NCBI GenBank assembly: GCA_023432305.1
Contig: JAEYUT010000279.1
Coordinates: 1 to 10,765, forward strand
DNA: 10,765 bases
Source: Actinomycetes bacterium
Lineage (GTDB): Bacteria > Actinomycetota > Actinomycetes > Actinomycetales > Microbacteriaceae
Direction of reading: 5' to 3'
Shown: in pieces, positions 1 through 7,325 of the stretch
How positions within the stretch are numbered: the first letter of the stretch is position 1
How the letters are laid out: every line of letters begins with the position of its first letter
Notes under the pieces: generated by a model
What the model saw: only the letters and a program-made list of their open reading frames with translations
What the model was told of the DNA's origin: nothing
The model's database searches: none
Translations under genes and position numbers: made by a program

Positions 1-1
1 G

Positions 2-1597
2 GTCGACGCCGACACGGTCGGTATTTCGGTCGACGAGACGACCACGATCAGCGATCTCCACCAGGTGGCGATGGCGTTCGGTGGGCCCGAGACGCGCTCG
101 TTCGGCTACACCGCGGGTCGTCACGCGATCCCTGAGGAGTTCCTGCGCACCTCCGCCTACCTCGAGCACCCGGTGTTCAACACGCACCGCACCGAGACCG
201 GCATGATGCGCTACCTCAAGTACCTCGCCGACAAGGACTACGCGCTCGACCGCGGCATGATCCCGCTCGGCTCGTGCGCGATGAAGCTCAACGCGGCGAC
301 CGAGATGGCGGCCGTCACGTGGCCCGAGTTCGCGAACCTGCACCCCTTCGCCCCCGAGGCGGATTCGGCGGGCTACCGAGACCTCATCGGGCAGCTCTCG
401 GGCTGGCTCGCCGAGGTCACCGGGTACGACACCGTCTCGCTGCAGCCGAACGCCGGCAGCCAGGGCGAGCTCGCGGGCCTGCTCGCAATCCGCGGCTACC
501 ATCGCGCCAACGGCGACACTCAGCGCACCGTGTGCCTGATCCCCTCGAGCGCCCACGGCACGAACGCGGCCTCCGCGGTGCTCGCGGGCATGCGCGTCGT
601 CGTGGTGGCGTGCGACGAGCTCGGCAATGTCGACGTCGCCGACCTCCGCGCGAAGGTCGAGGAGCATGCAACCGATCTCGCAGCGCTCATGGTCACCTAC
701 CCCTCGACGCACGGTGTGTACGAGCACGACATCCGCGGGATCACGGATGCGGTGCACGCGGCCGGCGGCCAGGTGTACGTCGACGGCGCCAACCTCAACG
801 CATTGCTCGGCTATGCCCGCTTCGGCGACTTCGGGGGAGATGTCTCGCACCTCAACCTGCACAAGACGTTCTGCATTCCGCACGGCGGCGGCGGCCCCGG
901 TGTGGGCCCCGTGGCGGCGAAGGCGCACCTCGCGCCCTACCTGCCCACCGAGACCGAGAACCCGGTGAGCTCTGCCCCGTTCGGCAGCCCCAGCATCCTG
1001 CCGATCTCGTGGTCGTATGTGCGCATGATGGGCGCGGAGGGTCTCAAGCGCGCGACGGGGGCCGCGGTGCTCTCAGCGAATTACATCGCCGCGCGCCTCG
1101 GCGAGCACTACCCGGTGCTCTACGCGGGCGAGGGCGGCCTCGTGGCGCACGAGTGCATCCTCGATCTGCGTCCGCTGCGCGAGGCCACGGGCATCACCGT
1201 CGACGATGTCGCCAAGCGCCTCATCGACTACGGCTTCCACGCGCCCACCATGTCGTTCCCTGTCGCGGGCACCCTCATGGTCGAGCCGACCGAATCGGAG
1301 GACCTCGCGGAGCTCGACCGCTTCATCGAGGCGATGATCCAGATCAAGCGCGAAGCGGATGCCGTGGGTGCGGGGGAGTGGCCCGCGGACGACAACCCCC
1401 TCGTGAACGCGCCGCACACCGCCGAGTCGGTCATCGCGGGGGAGTGGACGCACGCCTACGACCGCGAGACAGCCGTCTACCCGGTGCATTCGCTTGTGCA
1501 CGGCGGCAAGTACTGGCCGCCGGTGCGCCGCATCGATCAGGCCTACGGCGACCGCAACCTGGTGTGCGCCTGCCCGCCGCCGGAGGCGTTCGCGTAG
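2..1597 (+). CDS. gcvP: Glycine dehydrogenase (decarboxylating), P-protein, C-terminal part (5' end outside window)
   Basis: This is the PLP-dependent P-protein of the cytoplasmic glycine cleavage system. It decarboxylates glycine and passes the aminomethyl group to the lipoyl arm of GcvH. The frame is open from base 2, and 531 residues are visible of a family length near 950, so the N-terminal half lies upstream. An internal ATG at 65 is not the start, because homologous sequence continues before it. Recognisable family blocks are [50 protein letters not shown] and [18 protein letters not shown]. The lysine in the last block (codon 863-865) is the PLP Schiff-base residue. The usual GSCTMKLN reads GSCAMKLN here, a mild substitution. 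The C-terminus ([19 protein letters not shown]) is complete and ends at TAG. GcvT and GcvH genes may lie upstream but are not visible. No truncation or frameshift is seen. Identification is very secure. Confidence 0.97.
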   Translation, partial: VDADTVGISVDETTTISDLHQVAMAFGGPETRSFGYTAGRHAIPEEFLRTSAYLEHPVFNTHRTETGMMRYLKYLADKDYALDRGMIPLGSCAMKLNAATEMAAVTWPEFANLHPFAPEADSAGYRDLIGQLSGWLAEVTGYDTVSLQPNAGSQGELAGLLAIRGYHRANGDTQRTVCLIPSSAHGTNAASAVLAGMRVVVVACDELGNVDVADLRAKVEEHATDLAALMVTYPSTHGVYEHDIRGITDAVHAAGGQVYVDGANLNALLGYARFGDFGGDVSHLNLHKTFCIPHGGGGPGVGPVAAKAHLAPYLPTETENPVSSAPFGSPSILPISWSYVRMMGAEGLKRATGAAVLSANYIAARLGEHYPVLYAGEGGLVAHECILDLRPLREATGITVDDVAKRLIDYGFHAPTMSFPVAGTLMVEPTESEDLAELDRFIEAMIQIKREADAVGAGEWPADDNPLVNAPHTAESVIAGEWTHAYDRETAVYPVHSLVHGGKYWPPVRRIDQAYGDRNLVCACPPPEAFA

Positions 1598-1606
1598 GCA
1601 GCGCTG

Positions 1607-1637
1607 AAGGGGCGTCCGCAGTGTGCGGCCGCCTCTT
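1607..1637. terminator. Putative bidirectional terminator hairpin between convergent genes
   Basis: Arms 1607-1620 and 1624-1637 pair over 14 positions around a GTG loop, with one T-C mismatch and one G-T pair. The outer pairs are AA/TT, so each strand ends in a short T run after a GC-rich stem. It lies 10 nt after the gcvP stop and 12 nt before the stop of the opposing protease gene, as expected for a shared terminator. The T run is short, as is common in GC-rich actinobacteria. Confidence 0.6.
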
Positions 1638-1648
1638 CGAGCATCGGG

Positions 1649-2431
1649 CTAGCCCGGTAAGCCGAAGAGCGCGGGCCACATCGCGGCGACCCACGGGTAG
1701 CCCACGAACACAGCCGCGTCGATGAGGAAGTGCGCCACGAGGAAGGGCAGCAGTCGCCCGGTGCGCGCGTAGAGCCACCCGAACAGCAGTCCCATCGCGA
1801 GATTCCCGACGAACGCTCCCGGGCCCTGATACAGGTGGTAGGTCGCCCGCAGCAGCGAGGTCGCGATGATGATCGGCCACGGGCCCCACCCGAGATCGCG
1901 CAGGCGCGCGAACAGGTAGCCGAGCGCGACGAACTCCTCCTGCACCGAGGCGCGCACGGCGGCGAGCAGCAGCACGGGAATCGTCCACCAGTGGTCGCCG
2001 AGGCCGGCCGGGTTGACCGCCACGAACCAGCCGGCGCTGCGCCCGAGCAGGTAGAGCGCGATCCCGGGGATCCCGATGGCGGCGACGAGCCCGACACCCC
2101 AGCCGATGTCGCGCCCCACGCGCGTGCCGTCGAGTCCGAGGCGGGCGAGATGCGGTCGACGCGGCGACCACAGGAGGTAGCACACGAGAAGCGCCGGCAC
2201 GATCGCGAACCCGATGGAGAGCAGCTGGTAGATGAGATCGAAGACCTCGCGGTCGCTGCGTGAGGGGTTGAGCGTCGCGGTCTGATCGCGCAGGGCGACC
2301 TCGCTCGAGAGGCGGTAGGCGAGAGCGACGATCGCGTAAACGGCGGACTGCCCGAGTCCGAGCGCGAGCACGATCGCGATCTCCGCCCAGAGGCGAGAGC
2401 GCGATGGTGGGACGGTGCCGACGGGGTCCAC
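1649..2431 (-). CDS. CPBP-family (CAAX/Abi-type) intramembrane metalloprotease
   Basis: This is a 260-residue polytopic membrane protein. Hydrophobic spans are visible at about 15-38, 66-88, 108-130, 149-163, 184-198, 207-222 and 228-248. The family motifs are present in order: the glutamate pair E165-E166 (QEEFVALGYL), H199 in the block RATYHLYQG, and H234-D238 in VAHFLID. These residues are expected to hold the catalytic metal and water in CPBP glutamic/metallo-proteases. The classical EExxxR arginine is replaced by Leu170, a variant I believe is common among actinobacterial members. Members process or regulate membrane or prenylated proteins, bacteriocin immunity or signalling; the substrate here is unknown. 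The start is taken as GTG at 2431-2429, the first codon giving a normal cytoplasmic N-terminus; no clear Shine-Dalgarno sequence precedes it. It is divergent from the transporter operon and convergent with gcvP, and probably functions independently of both. Confidence 0.85.
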   Translation of the reverse strand: MDPVGTVPPSRSRLWAEIAIVLALGLGQSAVYAIVALAYRLSSEVALRDQTATLNPSRSDREVFDLIYQLLSIGFAIVPALLVCYLLWSPRRPHLARLGLDGTRVGRDIGWGVGLVAAIGIPGIALYLLGRSAGWFVAVNPAGLGDHWWTIPVLLLAAVRASVQEEFVALGYLFARLRDLGWGPWPIIIATSLLRATYHLYQGPGAFVGNLAMGLLFGWLYARTGRLLPFLVAHFLIDAAVFVGYPWVAAMWPALFGLPG

Positions 2432-2522
2432 GGGTCGATGTTACGGCGGCCGTCTTCATATGCGACGAGCCGCATCAGTTGACGACGCAACAATCTGCAG
2501 AATCGCGCACGGATCTTGCGTG

Positions 2523-2542
2523 TTTGTCGATCCTGTGACAAA
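2523..2542. promoter_or_regulatory. Candidate operator: 20-bp inverted repeat TTTGTC-N8-GACAAA
   Basis: Six-base perfect arms (2523-2528 and 2537-2542) are separated by 8 nt. The site is AT-richer than its surroundings and lies about 140 nt before the TTG start of the binding-protein gene. The size and symmetry suit a dimeric repressor or activator. No regulator gene is visible nearby, so the binding factor is unknown. Such a repeat can also occur by chance in 250 bp. Confidence 0.35.
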
Positions 2543-2635
2543 TCCGAGCACAGATGGTTTCGGCAATGTAACGAGTCGTCCCAACTGGCCGGAGAGACCT
2601 CCGCCACTGCATACCCTGGGGGGCGAAACGCGTCA

Positions 2636-2650
2636 CGGTGGGAACCACCG
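2636..2650 (+). promoter_or_regulatory. Perfect 6-bp hairpin/palindrome in the probable 5' leader
   Basis: CGGTGG (2636-2641) and CCACCG (2645-2650) are perfectly complementary around a GAA triplet. The element ends 24 nt before the AGGAGG ribosome site of the binding-protein gene. It may be an operator or, if transcribed, a small stem in the leader. A second stem (2590-2603) precedes it. I do not recognise a known riboswitch class. Confidence 0.35.
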
Positions 2651-2674
2651 ATTTCGACGTGCCTTGTCCATCGC

Positions 2675-2680
2675 AGGAGG
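2675..2680 (+). promoter_or_regulatory. Ribosome binding site AGGAGG that fixes a TTG start
   Basis: A full-consensus AGGAGG lies 4 nt before TTG 2685-2687. The next in-frame ATG (2703) is 22 nt away from the site, too far to be served by it. The site therefore selects TTG as the start and restores a normal positively charged N-terminus ahead of the signal peptide. Confidence 0.75.
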
Positions 2681-2684
2681 AAAA

Positions 2685-4439
2685 TTGCGAATCAACAGAT
2701 TCATGGCCGCTGGCGCCGTGGTCGCGGCCGGAGCGCTCGTTCTGAGCGGCTGCACGCCGCCCTACGAGTCCGAGGTCATCGAGGACACCGAGATCTCGGT
2801 CGCCTGGAACGACATCGTCGATGAGTTCAACGGCGACAGCGCATCCGGTAACAACACGGCCAACGCCAACGTCCTGTACCTCATGCACGGCCCGGGGTTC
2901 TGGTACTACGACGACGAGCCCGCTCTCGTCCGCAACACCGACTTCGGAACCTACGAGAAGATCAGCGATGACCCGCTGAAGGTCAAGTACACCGTCAACG
3001 ACGGTGTGAAGTGGTCGGACGGCACCGACATCGACGGCGCCGACCTCGCGCTCGCGTGGGCGACCATCTTCGGCGCCGTTCCGGACGCCGACTTCTCGCA
3101 CGCCAACGCCAAGCCCGAGCTCGCCTCCTCCTTCCCGGAGATCGACGGCCGCTCGATGACCATCACCTACGACAAGGCCTACGTCGACTGGGAGACCCAG
3201 TTCGAGCTCGGCGTCGCCGCGCACGGAACCGTGCAGCTCGCGTACCCCGACATCACCGACGCCGGTGAGGCCAAGAAGCAGCTCCTCGAGGCACTCGAGA
3301 ACGAGGACGTCGAGTGGCTCACCAAGGTCGCCGAGGCGTGGAACCAGGGCTACCAGGCCACCAACACGCCCGACAACCCCCTCGTGACCCTCTCGGCCGG
3401 CCCGTACGTGCTCGAGGAGCTCGTCGAGGACCAGTACGTGACCCTCGTCGCGAACGAGGTCTACGCGTGGGGCCCCTCGCCCAAGTACGAGCGCGTCACG
3501 ATTCGTCAGATCGAGGACCCGACCGCGCAGATCCAGGCCATCGACAACGGTGACGTGCAGATCGCTGCCGGTCAGCCGACCGCCGACGTCCTGAAGCTCG
3601 CCGAGGCCCTCACCAACGCCGAGATGCACACCGGCGACGAGGCCACCTACGAGCACGTCGACCTGACGTTCGACAACGGCGGCCCCTTCGACCCGGCCAC
3701 CTACGGCGGCGACGAGGAGAAGGCCAAGGCTGTGCGCCTCGCCTTCCTCAAGACGATCCCGCGTCAGCAGATCCTCGACAACCTCATCAAGCCGCTCAAC
3801 CCGAACGCGGAGATCCGCAACTCGATCCTCGTGATCCCCGGTGGCCCCGGCTACGACGAGATCGCGGACGCGAACGGCTCGGCCGAGGTCGGCAACGCCG
3901 ACATCGAAGGTGCGAAGGCCCTCCTCGCGGAGGCCGGCGTCGCCACGCCGATCGAGGTCAAGTTCTGGTACCCCGAGGGCAACGTCCGTCGTGGCCAGCA
4001 GTTCGAGCTCATCTCGCAGTCGGCTGCACTCGCCGGCTTCACCCTCGTGGACGACTCGGAGCCCACGTGGGCCTTCACCGACCGTGTCGCGATGCCGATC
4101 AACCCGCACGACGCGACCCTGTTCGCGTGGCAGTCGACGAGCCTCGCGCTCACCGGCTCTGACCAGTACCTCGGCACCGGTCAGGCGAGCAACTTCGGCG
4201 GCTACAGCAACGCCGAGGTCGACCAGCTCCTCAAGGACCTGGAGACCGAGCTCGACCCCGCCAAGCAGATCGAGATCCAGAAGGAGATCGAGACGCACGC
4301 GTGGAACGACGGCTACGGCCTCACGATCTTCCAGTTCCCCGGCCTCACGGTCTGGAACTCGAGCGTGACCGGCGTCAAGCCGAGCCCCCTGGCTCCGACC
4401 TACTTCTGGAACTTCTGGGAGTGGGCACCGGCCGCCTAA
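2685..4439 (+). CDS. ABC transporter substrate-binding lipoprotein, family 5 (Opp/Dpp type)
   Basis: This is a 584-residue extracytoplasmic solute receptor of the SBP_bac_5 (peptide/nickel/opine) family, which delivers substrate to the permeases encoded downstream. The N-terminus is a lipoprotein signal: a short basic n-region (RINR), a hydrophobic stretch, and lipobox LSGC with the lipid-modified Cys at residue 23. Family features follow: a KYTVNDGVKWSDG block (W110), which is the hallmark 'lkf.LrdgvkWsDG' region, then ADLALAWA, a GPYVL block near residue 240, and a C-terminal FNFWEWAP-like end. Length is within the family's 500-600 range. The mature protein is acidic. Codon choice is strongly restricted (almost all ATC for Ile, GCC for Ala, AAG for Lys), suggesting high expression. 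The TTG start is set by AGGAGG at 2675-2680. A strong hairpin follows the stop. Substrate is unknown; oligopeptides are the default guess. Confidence 0.93.
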   Translation: MRINRFMAAGAVVAAGALVLSGCTPPYESEVIEDTEISVAWNDIVDEFNGDSASGNNTANANVLYLMHGPGFWYYDDEPALVRNTDFGTYEKISDDPLKVKYTVNDGVKWSDGTDIDGADLALAWATIFGAVPDADFSHANAKPELASSFPEIDGRSMTITYDKAYVDWETQFELGVAAHGTVQLAYPDITDAGEAKKQLLEALENEDVEWLTKVAEAWNQGYQATNTPDNPLVTLSAGPYVLEELVEDQYVTLVANEVYAWGPSPKYERVTIRQIEDPTAQIQAIDNGDVQIAAGQPTADVLKLAEALTNAEMHTGDEATYEHVDLTFDNGGPFDPATYGGDEEKAKAVRLAFLKTIPRQQILDNLIKPLNPNAEIRNSILVIPGGPGYDEIADANGSAEVGNADIEGAKALLAEAGVATPIEVKFWYPEGNVRRGQQFELISQSAALAGFTLVDDSEPTWAFTDRVAMPINPHDATLFAWQSTSLALTGSDQYLGTGQASNFGGYSNAEVDQLLKDLETELDPAKQIEIQKEIETHAWNDGYGLTIFQFPGLTVWNSSVTGVKPSPLAPTYFWNFWEWAPAA

Positions 4440-4454
4440 GGCTCACCCATGAAT

Positions 4455-4489
4455 GAACGGGCCGGGCGCTCTCTGCGTCCGGCCCGTTC
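4455..4489 (+). terminator. Strong stem-loop after the binding-protein gene (terminator/attenuator or 3' stabiliser)
   Basis: Arms 4455-4469 and 4475-4489 form a 15-bp stem with one G-T pair and a TCTCT loop, starting 16 nt after the stop codon. There is no proper T run after it (CCATTGAAT). It could therefore be an actinobacterial terminator without a U tract, a partial terminator, or a structure protecting the 3' end of the binding-protein mRNA. Any of these would raise the level of the receptor relative to the permeases. Confidence 0.75.
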
Positions 4490-4492
4490 CCA

Positions 4493-4525
4493 TTGAATCG
4501 GGTCCTCAGGAACCCGACCTATACT
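4493..4525 (+). promoter_or_regulatory. Possible internal promoter with overlapping inverted repeat
   Basis: TATACT at 4520-4525 is a good -10 hexamer. The best -35-like sequence, TTGAAT at 4493-4498, is 21 nt away, longer than the usual 16-18. Between them lies a hairpin-forming repeat, CGGGTCC-TCA-GGA(A)CCCG (4499-4516, one bulged base). A promoter here would allow permease transcription despite the hairpin immediately upstream. The distance to the permease start is about 90 nt. Confidence 0.3.
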
Positions 4526-4614
4526 CTCTCTGTTCTCGCCGGCGATCAGCGTCGATCCGACCGCATCCCGCGCACCCGGCACGGGCAGAGAACACGGCAG
4601 ACCGAAGGACTCCA

Positions 4615-6162
4615 TTGCTCGCATTCATCGCCAGGCGACTGGTGGCGACGCTTCTTGTGTTGCTCGTCGCCTCATTCGTCGTCTATGTGCTCACGGCCTA
4701 CTCCGGTGACCCGCTCGTGGAGCTCCGCGGAAGCCGTGACCCCGCAGCCGCCCAGCGCATCGTGTACCTGACCGAGGTCCTGCAGCTGGAGACGCCCCCG
4801 CCGCTGCGCTACTTCTCGTGGCTGGGCGGAGCCGCCGGCTGCCTCATCGGCCAGTGCGACCTCGGCATCTCCGTCGCCCGCGGCGAGCAGGCTGTCACCG
4901 CCGCCCTCGCCACGGCTGCCGGCTCGACGCTGCAGCTCGTCACGATCGCCACCGTGCTCGCGATCGTCATCGGCGTCGCCATCGGCATGACGACGGCGCT
5001 GCGCCAGTACAGCGGCTACGACTACACGGTCACCTTCCTGACCTTCGTGTTCTACTCGCTCCCGGTCTTCTGGGTCGCCGTGCTCCTCAAGGAGTTCGGG
5101 GCCATCCAGTTCAACAACTTCCTTCGCAATCCGGACATCCAGTGGTGGACCGTGATCCTCATCGCGGTGATCCTCGGTGTCATCGTGTCGGCGGTCGTCG
5201 GGGGCCGGCTCGCCGTGCGCGTGCGGTCGTTCCTGATCGCTGCCGGCGCCACGGGCGTGCTCGTCGCCGTGCTCGCGCTGACCAACTGGTTCTCGCGTCC
5301 GACCCTCGGCATCGTGGGTGTCGCGCTCCTGTCGATCGCGATCGGCGCGGCCGTGCTGCTGCTCACCACAGGACTGCGCCAGCGCCGCGCCGTCGTCGCC
5401 GTGGGGATCATGGTGGCCCTCGTGCTGGCGCTCTGGTACCCGCTGCAGTTCCTGTACTTCTACATGCAGAACCAGTGGTGGGTCATCCCTGCCACGTTCG
5501 TGGTGCTGGTCGCAGCGGGACTTGTCATCGGACGACTCGCGGGCGGGGACGACTGGCGCGTCATCATGAAGACCACGGCGGTGGTGGGCGGACTGCTCAC
5601 CATCCCGCTCGTGCTCGATCAGATGCTTCTGCGCTGGAGCGAGTACCTGCAGCGTGTGCCGCTCAACGGCGGCTTCATCTCGACGATCGGCGCCACCACC
5701 CCTGCGCTCGCGCGCACCGACAACCAGTGGCTGCACCTGCTCGACGCGGCGTCGCACCTCATCCTGCCGACGGCGGCGATCATGATCATCTCGGTCGCCA
5801 CCTACACCCGCTACTCGCGGGCGAGCCTCCTCGAGGTGATGAACCAGGATTACGTGCGCACCGCCCGCGCGAAGGGCCTCACGGAGCGCACCGTCATCAT
5901 GCGCCACGCGTTCCGCAACGCGATGATCCCGATCACGACGATCATCGCGATCGACTTCGGCGCTGTCATCGGCGGTGCGATCATCACCGAGCGCGTCTTC
6001 GCCTGGCAGGGAATGGGTGCGCTCTTCAGTCAGGGTCTGCACATGACCGACGTCAACCTCGTCATGGGCTTCTTCCTCGTGACGGGCGTGCTGGCTGTCA
6101 TCTTCAACATCCTCGCCGACCTTCTGTACTCGGCACTCGATCCGCGAATCCGGGTGAGCTGA
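4615..6162 (+). CDS. ABC transporter permease, Opp/DppB-like, enlarged by an internal membrane insertion
   Basis: This is one of the two channel subunits of the importer, 515 residues against 300-340 usual for DppB/OppB. It starts in the manner typical of the family (MLAFIARRLVATLLVLL, first span about 5-27). An extracellular loop and spans at about 104-125 and 135-155 follow. The conserved second half has spans at about 375-400, 440-465 and 485-510, with the cytoplasmic EAA loop at about 407-435 (EVMNQDYVRTARAKGL), which docks on the ATPase. Residues about 160-350 are an insertion with about six further hydrophobic spans, described separately. The start is TTG 4615, preceded at 5 nt by GAAGGA (4604-4609). 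The frame is open back to 4453, but that would place coding through the terminator hairpin. Three nucleotides separate it from the next permease, so the two are co-translated. Family assignment is secure. Confidence 0.92.
   Translation: MLAFIARRLVATLLVLLVASFVVYVLTAYSGDPLVELRGSRDPAAAQRIVYLTEVLQLETPPPLRYFSWLGGAAGCLIGQCDLGISVARGEQAVTAALATAAGSTLQLVTIATVLAIVIGVAIGMTTALRQYSGYDYTVTFLTFVFYSLPVFWVAVLLKEFGAIQFNNFLRNPDIQWWTVILIAVILGVIVSAVVGGRLAVRVRSFLIAAGATGVLVAVLALTNWFSRPTLGIVGVALLSIAIGAAVLLLTTGLRQRRAVVAVGIMVALVLALWYPLQFLYFYMQNQWWVIPATFVVLVAAGLVIGRLAGGDDWRVIMKTTAVVGGLLTIPLVLDQMLLRWSEYLQRVPLNGGFISTIGATTPALARTDNQWLHLLDAASHLILPTAAIMIISVATYTRYSRASLLEVMNQDYVRTARAKGLTERTVIMRHAFRNAMIPITTIIAIDFGAVIGGAIITERVFAWQGMGALFSQGLHMTDVNLVMGFFLVTGVLAVIFNILADLLYSALDPRIRVS
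5092..5667 (+). other. Insertion encoding about 190 residues and six extra membrane spans within permease 1
   Basis: Between the third family span (SLPVFWVAVLL) and the conserved second half (from about residue 352, GGFISTIGATTPA), the protein holds extra hydrophobic segments at about 179-197, 206-221, 229-246, 254-272, 289-305 and 318-335. The first and last pairs resemble each other. QWW at 176-178 is followed by GRLA at 197-200, and QWW at 287-289 by GRLA at 306-309, each then leading into an Arg-containing loop and another span. This suggests partial internal duplication. The reading frame, base composition and codon use are continuous with the rest of the gene, so this is not a recent insertion. 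Confidence 0.7.
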
Positions 6163-6165
6163 CCA

Positions 6166-7308
6166 ATGACAACGACACCGATCATGCCGCCGACGGTTCC
6201 CGAGGACCAGGGATCCGAGCAGACCATCGAGCAGCGCTCCACCGCGGGCCTCAGCCAGGGCACCATCGCCCGCCGCCGCTTCTTCGCGCACCGCGCAGCG
6301 GTCGGCTCGATGATCGTGCTCGGCCTCATCACGCTGCTCGCGTTCTCGTCGGTGGGAACCGTCATCGGCGGAACCGGCAAGCTCGTTCCCGACCCCGAGA
6401 CCGGCCGTCTCGTGGTGGACGGCTTCCGCATCCCCGGATGGTGGAAGTACAACTGGTACGAGAACTACCCGATCGCGCTTCCCGGCGGTCAGCCCACCAT
6501 CACGTTCTGGCCCTTCAGCCTCGGCGAGCACCCGTTCGGCCAGGACACGATGGGCAAGGACATCTTCGCTCGCATCATGCGCGGCATCCAGCAGTCGCTC
6601 ACGGTCGTGTTCCTGACGGGCGTGCTCGCGACGGTCATCGGCACGGTCGTGGGCGCCATCGCGGGCTACTTCCGCGGCCGCGTCGACTCGCTGCTCATGC
6701 GCTTCACCGACCTCATCCTCATCATCCCGCTGCTCGTGCTCGGCGCCGTCCTCGGACGCACGCTCGGCGGCAGCGCGCTGACCCTCGGCATCCTGCTCGG
6801 CTGCATCACCTGGCCGGGACTTGCGCGACTGGTGCGCGCCGAGTTCCTGAGCCTGCGTGAGCGCGAGTTCGTGGACGCCGCGCGCGTTGCGGGAGCCTCC
6901 ACGAAGCGCATCATCTTCAAGCACATCCTCCCGAACACGATCGGGCCGATCGTCGTGAACGCGACCCTGCTCATGAGCGCCGCGATCCTCCTCGAGACGT
7001 CGCTGAGCTTCCTCGGCTTCGGCATCCAGTCGCCCGACATCTCGCTCGGCCAGATCATCTCCGAGTACAACGAGGCGTTCAAGACGCGTCCGTGGCTGTT
7101 CTGGTGGCCGGGCCTGTTCATCGTCGCCATCGCGCTGTGCATCAACTTCATCGGCGATGGCCTGCGCGACGCATTCGACCCGCGCCAGAAGCGCATCCCG
7201 AGTGCGCAGAGCCTGTGGTCGGAGTTCGTCGGGTGGTTCCGCAAGGGCCCGAAGGCGTCCGCGCCCCGCGCCACGACCGGATCCGGCACTCCGCCCGGCG
7301 GAGCGTGA
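6166..7308 (+). CDS. ABC transporter permease, Opp/DppC-like
   Basis: This is the second channel subunit (380 residues; OppC/DppC proteins are usually about 300). A cytoplasmic N-terminus (about 1-44) and a first span (about 45-68) match the OppC N-terminal region. The block HPFGQDTMGKDIFARI (122-137) is the classic OppC/DppC signature ahead of the transport domain. Spans follow at about 145-168, 180-200, 203-220, 262-282 and 312-330. The EAA loop is at about 231-257 (EFVDAARVAGASTKRIIFKH). The loop between span 1 and the signature is extended (about residues 69-121, rich in Trp and Tyr). A C-terminal tail of about 40 residues ends in a Pro/Gly/Thr-rich stretch. ATG 6166 lies 3 nt after the stop of permease 1, with only a weak GGGTGAG ahead, so translational coupling is likely. 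It forms a heterodimer with permease 1. Confidence 0.94.
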   Translation: MTTTPIMPPTVPEDQGSEQTIEQRSTAGLSQGTIARRRFFAHRAAVGSMIVLGLITLLAFSSVGTVIGGTGKLVPDPETGRLVVDGFRIPGWWKYNWYENYPIALPGGQPTITFWPFSLGEHPFGQDTMGKDIFARIMRGIQQSLTVVFLTGVLATVIGTVVGAIAGYFRGRVDSLLMRFTDLILIIPLLVLGAVLGRTLGGSALTLGILLGCITWPGLARLVRAEFLSLREREFVDAARVAGASTKRIIFKHILPNTIGPIVVNATLLMSAAILLETSLSFLGFGIQSPDISLGQIISEYNEAFKTRPWLFWWPGLFIVAIALCINFIGDGLRDAFDPRQKRIPSAQSLWSEFVGWFRKGPKASAPRATTGSGTPPGGA

Positions 7309-7325
7309 CGGCGATGAGCCGCCTG

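Larger units (their letters stand above)
2432..2684. promoter_or_regulatory. Divergent intergenic region upstream of the transporter operon
   Basis: This 253-bp region separates the protease gene (- strand) from the first binding-protein gene (+ strand). Its part from about 2470 to 2575 is visibly less GC-rich than the flanking genes. It must carry the promoter of the transporter operon, but I cannot assign a convincing -35/-10 pair. A TTGACG at 2479-2484 lacks a well-spaced -10. Inverted repeats lie at 2523-2542, 2590-2603 (CGGAG/CTCCG, loop AGAC) and 2636-2650. The frame of the binding-protein gene happens to stay open through the region, but that extension has no signal-peptide logic and is not counted as coding. 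Confidence 0.6.

Noticed and set aside
2479..2503. TTGACG with CAGAAT as a promoter for the operon
   Set aside because: The spacer would be 13 nt, too short for a usual sigma-70-type promoter.
2534..2554. CRP/GlxR-like TGTGA ... GCACA
   Set aside because: The spacing between half-sites (9 nt) and the imperfect second half do not fit TGTGA-N6-TCACA.
1431..2607. Longer - strand frames overlapping the protease gene (1431-2459 and 1543-2607)
   Set aside because: Arg/Pro/Ser-rich products in other frames; the 1649-2431 frame has the spans and catalytic motifs.
2415..2684. Upstream extension of the first binding protein by 90 codons
   Set aside because: It would bury the signal peptide in the interior and ignore the AGGAGG-TTG start. 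It also overlaps the start of the divergent protease gene.
4453..4614. Upstream extension of permease 1 to an ATG at 4453
   Set aside because: It would require translation through the 4455-4489 hairpin and adds a polar Arg/Pro-rich segment before the usual first membrane span. TTG 4615 has a good ribosome site.
4672..6924. 750-residue open frame on the - strand across both permease genes
   Set aside because: Shadow of GC3-biased coding sequence. The translation is dominated by Arg, Glu, Asp, His and Ala with no domain, and the + strand encodes clear membrane proteins.
7309..7321. CGGC-GATGA-GCCG stem between permease 2 and the PH gene
   Set aside because: Only four base pairs and no T run; expected by chance at this GC content.
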